Assembly: GCA_947626605.1 (NCBI GenBank)
Contig: CANQSV010000012.1
Location: 1 to 41,418 of the forward strand
DNA from: an uncultured Clostridia bacterium
Lineage (GTDB): Bacteria; Bacillota; Clostridia; TANB77; CAG-508
Length of the DNA stretch: 41,418 nt
Direction of reading: 5' to 3'
Position 1 is the first letter of the stretch; the number at the start of each line of letters is the position of its first letter. The position numbers were made by a program, and so were the translations under genes. Shown piece by piece: positions 33,433 through 41,418 of this stretch. Below the pieces are notes generated by a model. It was not told the origin of the DNA. It searched no databases and saw only the letters and a program-made list of their open reading frames with translations.

Positions 33433-34573
33433 ATGAGAGAAATTCGGTATTTATATACATATTCCTTTTTGCAAGAGAAAGTGTTTCTATTGTGATTTTA
33501 TATCGTATCAATGTAAAGATAGTTTGATTGATGAATATATATTAGCCTTGAAAAAAGAAATAACCTTGAATTTGGAAAAATTAGAAAATATAGTGATAGA
33601 TACTATCTATATTGGAGGGGGAACACCTTCTTATATAAATGAAAAACATATATATGATATTTTAAATATAGAATTAATTAGAAATAAAACAAAGAAAAAT
33701 GCGGAAATTACAATAGAAATAAATCCAGGAACAATTAATAAAGAAAAATTAGAATGTTATAAAAATTCTGGAATTAATAGAATTAGTGTAGGGCTACAAA
33801 GTACAAATAATGAATTGTTAAGAAACATAGGAAGAATCCACCAATATGAAGAATTTTTAAGCGCATATAATATGATTAGAAAATCCGGATTTAATAATGT
33901 TAATGTTGATCTGATGTTAGCTTTGCCAGGACAGAACTTAGCAATGTTACAAGAATCAGTAGAAAAAGTAATTAAATTGAATCCAGAACATATTTCTATC
34001 TATTCACTTATCTTAGAAGAAAATACAAAATTGTTTGAAATGGTAAATAAAGGAGATATAAAACTACCAGATGAAGACGAAGAAAGACAAATGTATTGGA
34101 AAACCAAAAAGATGCTAGAAAATAATAATTATAAACATTATGAAATTTCTAATTTTGCAAAAGAAGGATATCAATCAAGGCATAATATGAATTGTTGGAA
34201 TCAAAAAGAGTATTTAGGATTTGGAATAGCAGCACATTCTTATTTTGATAACAAAAGATTTTCCAATACTATTAGCATAGAAGAATATATTAATAATATA
34301 AAAGAAAATAAAATAGAAAGAAATATTACCGTAAATGAAATCCAAAATGTAAAAGACAAAGAAAAAGAGTATGTTCTATTAGGCTTGAGAAAAATACAAG
34401 GAATAAACATAAATAAATTTAAAGAAAAATTTGGTGAAGATTTCAAAAGAGTTTTTGACAAAGAATTTAATGTATTATTGCAACAAGGGTTAATTAAAAT
34501 CAAAGAAAATAATATTATTTTATCTGATAGAGGTTTGGATTTTGCAAATCTTGTATGGGAGAAATTTGTTTAA
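33433..34573 (+). CDS. hemW: HemW heme chaperone, with +1 frameshift at 33445
   Basis: Radical SAM protein of the HemN-like family, formerly called an oxygen-independent coproporphyrinogen oxidase; HemW delivers heme. ATG at 33433 after AGAGAG reads MREI, then one extra base (C33445) puts the zero frame into RYLYTYS and a TGA. Skipping it restores GIYIHIPFCKRKCFYCDFI, the family N-terminus with the radical SAM CxxxCxxC motif, continuous with the long frame to 34573. A protein starting at 33524 would lack the iron-sulfur site. The zero-frame codon at the break is CGG, as in spoIID. Downstream, YIGGGTPSYI, NPGT, RISVGLQS and LPGQ are normal. Confidence 0.88.
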
Positions 34574-34579
34574 AAAGTG

Positions 34580-34608
34580 TTGTAAAAATCTTAGAAAATT
34601 GATATACT
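34580..34608 (+). promoter_or_regulatory. Promoter of asp23
   Basis: TTGTAA (34580-34585), 17 bp, TATACT (34603-34608), 37 bp before the start. Confidence 0.5.
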
Positions 34609-34645
34609 TATTTGCATAAAGAAATATTTTTAAGGAGGTTTTGAT

Positions 34646-35128
34646 ATGGAGGAAGAAGAAAATAAAATAGAAGAAGTGAATGAAGAACAAGAGATTACAA
34701 ATCTTGATGAAATTTCTTTAGATATATCAGAAAATGATAGCCTTAAAATATCTGATAATGTAGTATCAGATATAGCTGGAATTGCAATCTTAGAGATACC
34801 GGGAGTAGCGGGAATGGCAGGAAAAATTACAGAGGTTTTTAGCGGTAAAAGCAATTTATCAAAAGGAATTAAGGTAGATGTTGGAGAAAAAGATGCAAGA
34901 ATAGATGTAAATATAATTGTAGAATACGGAGTAAGAATACCAGATATTGCTTTTGAGATACAAACAAAAGTAAAAAAATCTGTGGAAAGTCAAACAGGTT
35001 TAAAAGTTTTAGCTGTAAATGTTAATGTTCAAGGTGTTAACTTTAAAAAAGAAGATAGAAAAGCAGTAGTAAAAGAAGAAAAAATGCAAGAAGAATCAGA
35101 AAATAAAAATACAGAAATAACAGAGTAA
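34646..35128 (+). CDS. Asp23/Gls24 family envelope stress protein
   Basis: Membrane-associated scaffold-like protein. The Asp23 core runs from about residue 30 (ISDNVVSDIAGIAILEIPGVAGMAG) to 135 (VLAVNVNVQGVNF), with KGIKVDVGEKDARIDVNIIVEYG in the middle. N- and C-terminal tails are acidic/charged. AAGGAGG precedes the ATG. The neighbour AmaP is its known membrane anchor in staphylococci, so the pair is functional. Confidence 0.93.
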   Translation: MEEEENKIEEVNEEQEITNLDEISLDISENDSLKISDNVVSDIAGIAILEIPGVAGMAGKITEVFSGKSNLSKGIKVDVGEKDARIDVNIIVEYGVRIPDIAFEIQTKVKKSVESQTGLKVLAVNVNVQGVNFKKEDRKAVVKEEKMQEESENKNTEITE

Positions 35129-35159
35129 ATATAATATAAATTAAATGGAGGAGTTTCAA

Positions 35160-35756
35160 ATGAAATTGTTTGATAAAATGATTTTAGCATTATTTTCAAT
35201 AATAATATTATTAATATCAATAATTTTATGTTTTTACACATTAGATTTAATTGAATTAGGACTTATAACTGATAGCTTGGAAGTATTAAGAAATAATAAA
35301 ATCGTATCTGTAGTAGTTCTAGCAATTTCTATTTTACTATCTATTAAAGGTCTTTTCTTTAAATCTTCAACAGTTGTAAAAGAAAAAAATTCAGATGGAA
35401 TATTGCTAAAAAATGATAATGGAAAATTAGTTATTTCAAAAGAAACAATAGAGAATATAGTTAATGGAGTGGCAAAAGGATTTAATGGCACTCAAAATGT
35501 ATCAACAAAATTATCTGTTGTAAATAACAGCATAAGTGTTTTGGTTAATCTACAAGTAGTTGGAGAAGTATCAATAGCTGAATTATCTATAAATTTACAA
35601 AATAAAATAAAAGAAGCTGTAAAAAGAGTAACAAATTTAGAATTGAGTGAAGTTAATATAAGGGTAAAAAGTATATCAGATGTGCAATCAAAACCAGCTG
35701 TACAAAGTGAAACAACAAATTTAGAAACTCAAGAAGAAAAACAACAAGATAAATAG
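35160..35756 (+). CDS. amaP: Alkaline shock response membrane anchor AmaP
   Basis: Anchors Asp23-type protein at the membrane. Two N-terminal helices (about 4-24 and 43-62) are followed by an Asp23-like domain (LVISKETIENIVNGVAKGFNG, SVVNNSISVLVNLQVVGE) and a Q/T/E-rich tail. The start is 35160 (MKLFDKM) after GGAGG; the upstream ATG at 35145 overlaps that site. 198 residues, usual length. Confidence 0.9.
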   Translation: MKLFDKMILALFSIIILLISIILCFYTLDLIELGLITDSLEVLRNNKIVSVVVLAISILLSIKGLFFKSSTVVKEKNSDGILLKNDNGKLVISKETIENIVNGVAKGFNGTQNVSTKLSVVNNSISVLVNLQVVGEVSIAELSINLQNKIKEAVKRVTNLELSEVNIRVKSISDVQSKPAVQSETTNLETQEEKQQDK

Positions 35757-35771
35757 GAAGGATTTGAATAT

Positions 35772-36185
35772 ATGAATAGAACTGCAATAAGAGAACTAGC
35801 ATTTCAATTATTATATAGTACGCAGATTCAGCATGATAATAGTAATGAACAAATTGAATTATTTATAGAAAATAATGAAATAAAAGATGATGAAGCTAAA
35901 AATTATATAAAAAATATTATAAATGGAATAAGTGAAAAAGACGAGAGTATTATAAATATAATATCTGAAAATCTAAAAGCTGAATGGGATATTGAAAGAA
36001 TTTCAAAAGTAAATTTATCATTATTAAAACTTTCTATATATGAAATTTTATATACTAAAACACCATATAAAGTGGCTATAAATGAAGCTGTAGAATTAGC
36101 TAAAAAATATGGAGAGGAAACCTCTCCTCAATTTATAAATGGAGTTTTGGCAAGTGTTGTAAAGAAAAATGGAGATAATTTATGA
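35772..36185 (+). CDS. nusB: Transcription antitermination factor NusB
   Basis: Helical protein acting with NusE in ribosomal RNA antitermination. The 137 residues start [17 protein letters not shown] and contain the C-terminal signature [31 protein letters not shown] and [15 protein letters not shown] precedes the ATG. The stop overlaps the start of xseA by 4 bp (ATGA). Confidence 0.95.
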   Translation: MNRTAIRELAFQLLYSTQIQHDNSNEQIELFIENNEIKDDEAKNYIKNIINGISEKDESIINIISENLKAEWDIERISKVNLSLLKLSIYEILYTKTPYKVAINEAVELAKKYGEETSPQFINGVLASVVKKNGDNL

Positions 36186-37375
36186 ATTATGAAAAAATAG
36201 CAGTATCAGTATCAGATTTAAATAACTACATAAAAGATAAGATTGACAATGATGAGTATTTAAATAATGTATTGGTAAAGGGAGAAATTTCAAATTTTAA
36301 GCATCATTATACAGGTCATATGTATTTTACTCTGAAAGATGATAAATCCCTAATAAAGTGTATAATGTTTAAAACATATACTGCAGGTTTAAATTTTATG
36401 CCTAAAGATGGAATGCAAGTAATAGTTCTAGGGACAATTTCTGTTTTTGAACGAGATGGTGTTTATCAAATATACTGCAGAGCAATGCAATCTAATGGAA
36501 TTGGAGATTTACATAGGGAATATGAAGAACTAAAATCAAAGTTAGAGAAAGAAGGGCTTTTTGATAGTTCTAATAAAAAAAAGATACCTATAATGCCAAA
36601 AGTTATAGGTGTTCTTACTTCTCAAACAGGTTCTGTAATTAGAGATATAATTAATGTAAGTACTAGAAGGAATCCAAATGTATACATAAAATTATTACCA
36701 GTACCAGTTCAAGGAGAAGGAGCATCAGATAAAATTGCAGATGCAATATATTTGATGAATAAAGAAAATTTAGCAGATGTAATAATACTGGCACGAGGTG
36801 GAGGCTCTTTAGAAGATTTGTGGCCGTTTAATGAAGAAGTTGTAGCAAGAGCAATATATCATTCGAAAATTCCGATAATATCTGCTGTAGGGCATGAAAC
36901 TGATTTTACAATAGCGGATTTTGTTGCTGATTTGAGAGCTCCAACACCATCGGCAGCAGCAGAACTAGCAGTGCCGGATATAAAAGAAATAAAAATAAAA
37001 TTAAATAATTATATTAATAGATATAAAATATCTTTAAAGAGAAAAATTGAGTTTATGAGATTAAGATATGATAAAGTGATGAAATCAAGAGCTTTTTCAG
37101 ATCCACTAAAATCTATAAATGAAAATTTTATGAGAATAGATCAAAATATAAAAGTTTTACAAGATTCAATAAATAATAAGTTTATAAATTCCAAAAACTT
37201 AGCTTTCAATATTATTAACAAATTAGATGCAATAAGCCCTTTGAAAACTTTGACAAGGGGTTATTGTATTTCTGAGAAAGATGGAGAAATAATTAAGTAT
37301 AGCAAGAATTTAAAAAAAGATGATGAAATTACTTTGACATTTTGTGATGGAAAGAAAAATGCAAAGATATTTTAG
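36182..37375 (+). CDS. xseA: Exodeoxyribonuclease VII large subunit
   Basis: Catalytic subunit of exonuclease VII, acting on single-stranded DNA. An N-terminal OB domain ([25 protein letters not shown]) is followed by the nuclease core [39 protein letters not shown], and [25 protein letters not shown]. The coiled-coil part follows. 397 residues, usual. Coupled to nusB and followed by xseB. Confidence 0.96.
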   Translation: MNYEKIAVSVSDLNNYIKDKIDNDEYLNNVLVKGEISNFKHHYTGHMYFTLKDDKSLIKCIMFKTYTAGLNFMPKDGMQVIVLGTISVFERDGVYQIYCRAMQSNGIGDLHREYEELKSKLEKEGLFDSSNKKKIPIMPKVIGVLTSQTGSVIRDIINVSTRRNPNVYIKLLPVPVQGEGASDKIADAIYLMNKENLADVIILARGGGSLEDLWPFNEEVVARAIYHSKIPIISAVGHETDFTIADFVADLRAPTPSAAAELAVPDIKEIKIKLNNYINRYKISLKRKIEFMRLRYDKVMKSRAFSDPLKSINENFMRIDQNIKVLQDSINNKFINSKNLAFNIINKLDAISPLKTLTRGYCISEKDGEIIKYSKNLKKDDEITLTFCDGKKNAKIF

Positions 37376-37405
37376 TAACAAAAAAGGATTTTAAAGGGGA
37401 TAAAA

Positions 37406-37642
37406 ATGAATAAAGAAACAAATCAAAAAATTAATTTTGAAGAAACTATAAAAGAATTAGAATTAATAGCAACTGAATTGGAAAAAGGAGATTTACCATT
37501 AGATAAATCTGTTGCTAAATTTGAAGAGGGAATGAAACTTTCTAAAGCATGTGTGGAAATGTTAGAAGAAGCAGAAAAGAAAATTTCCATTCTGCTTCAA
37601 GAAAATGAAACATTAAAAGAAGAGGATTTTGAAGCAAAATAA
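37406..37642 (+). CDS. xseB: Exodeoxyribonuclease VII small subunit
   Basis: Small helical subunit of exonuclease VII; 78 residues. The signature NFEETIKELELIATELEKGDLPLDKSVAKFEEG is clear. It follows xseA by 30 bp with AAAGGGG ahead of the ATG. Confidence 0.95.
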   Translation: MNKETNQKINFEETIKELELIATELEKGDLPLDKSVAKFEEGMKLSKACVEMLEEAEKKISILLQENETLKEEDFEAK

Positions 37643-37689
37643 TTATGAACAATGTATTATTTTATAGACAAATTAGATAGAGGGAAAAA

Positions 37690-38130
37690 ATGGAAAATTT
37701 ATTAAAATTTTTAGGCAATAAATGCATATATATACCATTTTTATTATGGCTAACAATACAAGCTTTTAAGGTTATATATGATTTAATAAAAACAAAAAAA
37801 TTTAATTTTAAAAGAATAATGGGAGCTGGGGGAATGCCAAGTTCACATTCAGCAGTAGTAACATCTCTAGCTGTTTTAATAGGAAGAGGTTGTGGATTTG
37901 ATTCTGAAATATTTGCACTATCTATAATTTTTGCAGCAGTGGTAATGTATGATGCAGCAGGAGTTCGAAGAGCAGCTGGAAAACAAGCTAGATTATTAAA
38001 TAAAATAGTGAATACACCAGGTCTAAGTAACTTAGAAGTAAGAGAAAAATTAACAGAAGTATTAGGACATACTCCAAAAGAAGTGTTTGTTGGAGCTATT
38101 ATAGGAATAATTGTAGGAATGATAGCTTGA
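37690..38130 (+). CDS. DUF212 / YuiD-like membrane protein (divergent PAP2 family)
   Basis: A 146-residue membrane protein with GGMPSSHSAVVTSLAVLIGR, the hallmark of DUF212/YuiD, related to PAP2 phosphatases. YDAAGVRRAAGKQA and the final EVFVGAIIGIIVGM helix are typical. The reaction is unknown. GAGGG precedes the ATG. Confidence 0.9.
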   Translation: MENLLKFLGNKCIYIPFLLWLTIQAFKVIYDLIKTKKFNFKRIMGAGGMPSSHSAVVTSLAVLIGRGCGFDSEIFALSIIFAAVVMYDAAGVRRAAGKQARLLNKIVNTPGLSNLEVREKLTEVLGHTPKEVFVGAIIGIIVGMIA

Positions 38131-38163
38131 TAATATAATAATTATATTTAAGGAGGAAATATA

Positions 38164-39825
38164 ATGAGTGACATTGAAATCGCAAGAAATGCAAAATTAG
38201 AGCCAATTACAAAAATTGCAGCAAAATTAAACATAGGAGAAGAATATCTAGAAACATATGGAAAATATAAAGCAAAAATATCAAATAAGCTTTATAATGA
38301 ATTAAAAGATAAAGAAAATGGAAAACTAATACTTGTTACAGCAATTAATCCAACACCATTAGGTGAAGGAAAAACAACAATATCAATAGGACTAGCAGAT
38401 GGCTTATCTACAATTGGTAAGAAATCTATATTAGCCTTAAGAGAACCATCATTAGGTCCAGTTTTTGGTGTTAAAGGAGGAGCAACTGGTGGAGGATATG
38501 CACAAGTAGCTCCTATGGAAGATATAAACTTGCACTTTACTGGAGATATTCATGCAATAACTGCAGCAAATAATTTATTAGCAGCTATGATAGATAATCA
38601 TATATATTGGGGAAATGAATTAGGTTTTGATAGAATTATATGGAAAAGATGTGTAGACTTAAATGATAGACAACTAAGAAAAGTGGAATGTGGTCTATCT
38701 GGCGAAAAAAGAGTTGTTCCAAGACAAGATGGATTTGATATTACAGTAGCTTCTGAAATAATGGCGATATTATGCTTATCAAAAGATATTGAAGATTTGA
38801 AAGCAAGAATTGGAAATATAATAGTAGGTTACAATAAGAATGATGAGCCTATTAGAGCAAAACAATTAAAAGCAGAAGGAAGCTTAGCAGTTTTATTAAA
38901 AGATGCTATAAATCCTAACTTAGTACAAACTATTGAAAATACACCAGCCTTAATTCATGGTGGACCATTTGCCAATATTGCACATGGATGTAATAGTATA
39001 ATTGCTACAAAATTAGCTTTAAAATTAGGAGAATATGTTGTAACAGAGGCAGGTTTCGGTGCTGATTTAGGAGCAGAAAAATTCTTAGATATAAAATGTA
39101 GAACAGCAGGATTAAAACCAGATGCAGTGGTATGTGTTGCTACAATGAAAGCTTTAAAATATCATGGTGGAGTTCCTAAAGATGATATTAAAAAAGAGAA
39201 TATGGAAGCATTAGAAAAAGGAGTACATAATTTATTAAGACATGTTGATAATATAAAAAATAAATTTGGACTAAATGTTATTGTAGCAATTAACAGATTC
39301 TTAGAAGATACAGATAAAGAGATAGAATTTTTACAAAATAAACTACAAGAAAAAGGAATCAATATGAGTTTAGTAGAAGCATGGGGAAAAGGTGGAAAAG
39401 GTGCAGCAGATTTAGCAACTAAAGTAGTGGAACTTTGTGAAAATAAAACAGAATTAAACTATACATATGCTTTAGAAGATTCAATAAAAGAAAAAATAGA
39501 AAAGATTGCAACAAAAATTTATGGAGCAGATGGAGTAGAATATACTGAAGAATCATTAAAAACAATTGAACAAATAGAAAAATTAGGATATTCTAATTTA
39601 CCAGTATGTATTGCTAAAACACAATATTCATTCTCTGATGATCCAAAGAACTTAGAATGTAAAGATCCATTCAAGATACATGTAAAAGATGTAATATTAA
39701 AAACAGGAGCTGGATTTATTGTTGTTATAACAGGTTCAATAATGACAATGCCAGGTTTACCAAAAGTTCCTGCAGCAGAAGCTATAGATATACAAGAAAA
39801 TGGAGAAATAGTAGGAATATTCTAA
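38164..39825 (+). CDS. fhs: Formate-tetrahydrofolate ligase
   Basis: Makes 10-formyl-tetrahydrofolate from formate with ATP, feeding C1 metabolism and, in acetogens, the methyl branch of the Wood-Ljungdahl pathway. The 553 residues have the P-loop TPLGEGKTT (near residue 65), [36 protein letters not shown], and the end [26 protein letters not shown] precedes the ATG. No other pathway gene is nearby. A hairpin with a T run follows. Confidence 0.97.
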   Translation: MSDIEIARNAKLEPITKIAAKLNIGEEYLETYGKYKAKISNKLYNELKDKENGKLILVTAINPTPLGEGKTTISIGLADGLSTIGKKSILALREPSLGPVFGVKGGATGGGYAQVAPMEDINLHFTGDIHAITAANNLLAAMIDNHIYWGNELGFDRIIWKRCVDLNDRQLRKVECGLSGEKRVVPRQDGFDITVASEIMAILCLSKDIEDLKARIGNIIVGYNKNDEPIRAKQLKAEGSLAVLLKDAINPNLVQTIENTPALIHGGPFANIAHGCNSIIATKLALKLGEYVVTEAGFGADLGAEKFLDIKCRTAGLKPDAVVCVATMKALKYHGGVPKDDIKKENMEALEKGVHNLLRHVDNIKNKFGLNVIVAINRFLEDTDKEIEFLQNKLQEKGINMSLVEAWGKGGKGAADLATKVVELCENKTELNYTYALEDSIKEKIEKIATKIYGADGVEYTEESLKTIEQIEKLGYSNLPVCIAKTQYSFSDDPKNLECKDPFKIHVKDVILKTGAGFIVVITGSIMTMPGLPKVPAAEAIDIQENGEIVGIF

Positions 39826-39846
39826 TTTGAATTATATAATGAATAA

Positions 39847-39915
39847 AAATTACCTTATATGTTAAAAATATGATTATTAGTAAATAATTTTATTTTAATA
39901 TAAGGTGATTTTTTT
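39847..39915 (+). terminator. fhs terminator whose 3' arm holds the sleB-like RBS
   Basis: A 14-bp stem with one T-G pair (39847-39860 with 39898-39911); the 37-base loop can form inner pairs, and a seven-T run (39909-39915) follows directly before the ATG at 39916. The ribosome binding site AAGGTGA (39902-39908) lies in the 3' arm. TGAATA at 39840-39845 matches a sigma-G -35, but I see no good -10. Confidence 0.7.
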
Positions 39916-40602
39916 ATGTCAAAAAACAGATTAAGAATTTTATTTGTAATGATAATTATAATATTTTTGATAGTTTCCTATAATCTTATATATCAAAAAC
40001 AAGAAGTAGAAGCATTATCTAAATATGGTTCAAGGGGACAGGAAGTTATAACAATACAAACAAAATTAAAAAGATGGGGATATTATAAAGGTAGTGTAGA
40101 TGGAATTTATGGTTCAAAAACAGTTGAAGCTGTTAAATATTTTCAAAAAAAGAACGGACTAACAGCAGATGGGATAGCAGGAGAAAAAACTTTAAAAGCA
40201 ATGGGAATATATAATAATAGTACTTCGAACAGTTCAGGAGGTTCTAGTAGTTCATCAGATGTAAATTTGCTAAGCAGATTAGTGTATGCTGAAGCAAGAG
40301 GAGAAACATATAGTGGACAAGTAGCTGTTGCAGCAGTTGTTTTGAATAGAGTAAGAAGTTCCTCTTTTCCAAATACAGTTGCAGGTGTAATATATCAATC
40401 AGGGGCTTTTGATGGAGTAAGTGATGGACAAATAAATTTAACACCAGATAGTACGGCTAAAAAAGCAGCACAAGATGCTTTAAACGGGTGGGATCCATCA
40501 TATGGAGCAATATATTATTTTAATCCTAATACTGCAACCAATAAATGGATATGGTCTAGACCAATGACAGTAGTAATAGGAAAGCATAGATTTTGCAAAT
40601 AA
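39916..40602 (+). CDS. SleB-like cell wall hydrolase with peptidoglycan-binding domain
   Basis: Resembles the spore cortex-lytic enzyme SleB. An N-terminal hydrophobic segment (about 8-26) works as signal or anchor. A peptidoglycan-binding domain (about 36-95; SRGQEVITIQTKLKRWGYY, DGIYGSKTVEAVKYFQKKNGL) leads via a serine-rich linker to Hydrolase_2 (about 115-228; LLSRLVYAEARGETYSGQVAVAAVVLNRV, with the candidate catalytic Glu in YAEARGE, and the end SRPMTVVIGKHRFCK). The ribosome binding site is inside a terminator-like hairpin, so expression may need a specific promoter. Confidence 0.92.
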   Translation: MSKNRLRILFVMIIIIFLIVSYNLIYQKQEVEALSKYGSRGQEVITIQTKLKRWGYYKGSVDGIYGSKTVEAVKYFQKKNGLTADGIAGEKTLKAMGIYNNSTSNSSGGSSSSSDVNLLSRLVYAEARGETYSGQVAVAAVVLNRVRSSSFPNTVAGVIYQSGAFDGVSDGQINLTPDSTAKKAAQDALNGWDPSYGAIYYFNPNTATNKWIWSRPMTVVIGKHRFCK

Positions 40603-40693
40603 AACAAATTGTCATAAAAAGTTTGCAAATAATATAGATTTTTTCATAAATTTATAGTAAAATATACACGTATTAAAATATTGGAGGCTATAA

Positions 40694-41038
40694 ATGGAAA
40701 AGAAAATGATCTTGTCTGGAAAAATAAAACCAGGAATTTCTAAAAGTGCAAATATCAACGAAATAATAAATAAAATAAATAGATTAAAAATAGATAAGAT
40801 AGAAAAAGAAATTCTATTATTAGCATCAATGATATTACTATCTCCAATAAAGAAAAATGATGAATTAATATATCAATTAAAGAAATTCCAAAAGCAAGGA
40901 GAAATCTATCCAGATTTCAGTTCTAGCAAATATATAAGTAAGATAATTTCAGAAGTAAAAGAAATAGAAAAACAAGAATTACAAGTTAAGTTAGATGAAT
41001 TAATTGTATATATAAAAGATAATAATGTTAATTTGTAA
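40694..41038 (+). CDS. Small helical protein, unknown function (114 aa)
   Basis: I do not recognise this protein. The 114 residues are soluble, rich in Ile, Lys and Glu, and predicted helical, with INEIINKINRLKIDKIEKEI and a lone hydrophobic stretch LLLASMILLSPIKK. The GGAGG ahead of the ATG is good and codon use is native. A terminator follows. Confidence 0.65.
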   Translation: MEKKMILSGKIKPGISKSANINEIINKINRLKIDKIEKEILLLASMILLSPIKKNDELIYQLKKFQKQGEIYPDFSSSKYISKIISEVKEIEKQELQVKLDELIVYIKDNNVNL

Positions 41039-41074
41039 TTTTTATATATAGAAAGTAAAAAATAAAGAAAAAAA

Positions 41075-41104
41075 CAAAAGCAGGGGTGCTTTTGCTTTTT
41101 TTTG
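41075..41104 (+). terminator. Intrinsic terminator
   Basis: Perfect 8-bp stem CAAAAGCA (41075-41082) with TGCTTTTG (41087-41094), loop GGGG, then nine T. Confidence 0.9.
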
Positions 41105-41125
41105 GGTAAAAATATGCAATTACAG

Positions 41126-41154
41126 TTGCTTTATTATGTAAATTGTGGTAAAAT
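41126..41154 (+). promoter_or_regulatory. Promoter of the last gene
   Basis: TTGCTT (41126-41131), 17 bp, TAAAAT (41149-41154). Downstream, CTTGTTTT and AAAACAAG can pair in the leader just before GGGAGG. Confidence 0.55.
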
Positions 41155-41200
41155 AATATGCATAGTTTGCTTGTTTTAAGCAAAACAAGGGAGGATATAG

Positions 41201-41418
41201 ATGGAAAGTAATGGTATGAAAATCGAATCAGAATTACTAAAAAATGTATTTGGAGAAGAAATAGAAAAGAAAATAGCAGAATTAGAAGAGAAAATAAGTA
41301 CTTTAGAAAGTTTAAAAAAAGCAAAAAAAAGACATGAAAAAAATATTGCGCAATATAAAGATAATCCATCATTAGTTAGCCATGCAAAAGCAAGAGTAAA
41401 AAAAGCACAAGAAGATAT
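41201..41418 (+). CDS. Coiled-coil protein, unknown, 5' part only
   Basis: An open frame begins at ATG 41201, eight bases after GGGAGG, and runs off the window end. The first 72 residues (MESNGMKIESELLKNVFGEE and on) are charged with a heptad-like IEKKIAELEEKISTLESLKK, suggesting a coiled coil. No known domain is visible. Partial, so function is unknown. Confidence 0.7.
   Translation, partial: MESNGMKIESELLKNVFGEEIEKKIAELEEKISTLESLKKAKKRHEKNIAQYKDNPSLVSHAKARVKKAQED

Noticed and set aside
9592-33447. CGG as a reassigned sense codon (for example Trp or Gln)
   Set aside because: Both native CGG codons coincide with a frame break, so reading them as any amino acid does not restore the proteins.
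36111-36127. Perfect GGAGAGG/CCTCTCC hairpin
   Set aside because: It lies inside nusB codons and has no T run, so it is not a terminator.
38131-38163. Folate-type riboswitch before fhs
   Set aside because: Only 33 bp lie between the genes, enough just for the ribosome binding site.

Overview
The window is chromosomal DNA from a very AT-rich (about 30% G+C by eye) endospore-forming Firmicute of the Clostridia type. The evidence is the sporulation set (spoIIAA-spoIIAB-sigF, spoIID, a spoIIQ-like gene, spoIVFA/spoIVFB, spoVS, a gerW/ytfJ homologue, a SleB-like hydrolase), a split transketolase, formate-tetrahydrofolate ligase, and A/T-ending codons throughout. I cannot name the species. Most genes are on the + strand, with clear AGGAGG-type ribosome binding sites and many promoters with exact 17-bp spacers.

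Layout. 1-600: 3' end of a PemK/MazF-type toxin, a candidate ~77-nt small RNA and tRNA-Gly on the minus strand. 625-7050: asnS, an MBL-fold hydrolase (minus), an unrecognised acidic protein, recG and a small membrane protein. 7080-10552: the engulfment cluster spoIIAA-spoIIAB-sigF-spoIID-spoIIQ, behind a control region with a perfect Spo0A box. 10590-11690: two minus-strand genes, one of visibly foreign composition, and an HD-domain protein. 11872-19011: glutamine synthetase, pth, a short RNase E/G, spoIVFA/FB, ymdB, spoVS. 19183-24470: an orphan membrane-anchored solute-binding protein, recA-recX-scpA, DUF2953-gerW. 24523-27339: BI-1 family protein (minus), split transketolase with a PHP-gene relic between its halves. 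27497-31601: ftsE-ftsX-pcsB-like-ctp. 31682-38130: prmC, whiA, hemW, asp23, amaP, nusB, xseA, xseB, yuiD-like. 38164-end: fhs, SleB-like hydrolase, an unknown small protein and the start of another gene.

How they fit together. SpoIIAB holds sigma F until SpoIIAA releases it; SpoIID and SpoIIQ then act on peptidoglycan during engulfment. SpoIVFB, held by SpoIVFA, later activates pro-sigma K. FtsEX and the PcsB-like protein form a division-associated hydrolase system. RecA, RecG, RecX and XseAB are a repair set.

The strongest unusual signal: two conserved genes, spoIID and hemW, are each interrupted by one extra C. Both interruptions have the same form: the zero frame shows a CGG codon exactly where +1 reading gives the conserved glycine codon (GGA or GGT). 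My manual scan of about 12,000 codons found no other in-frame CGG in any native gene; the only others are two in the foreign-looking gene at 10643-11038. This suggests +1 frameshifting at a rare or undecoded CGG codon; two coincidental indels are the competing explanation. Also of note are terminator-like hairpins that enclose the ribosome binding site or start codon of two genes in spore-associated contexts (23250-23298, 39847-39915).
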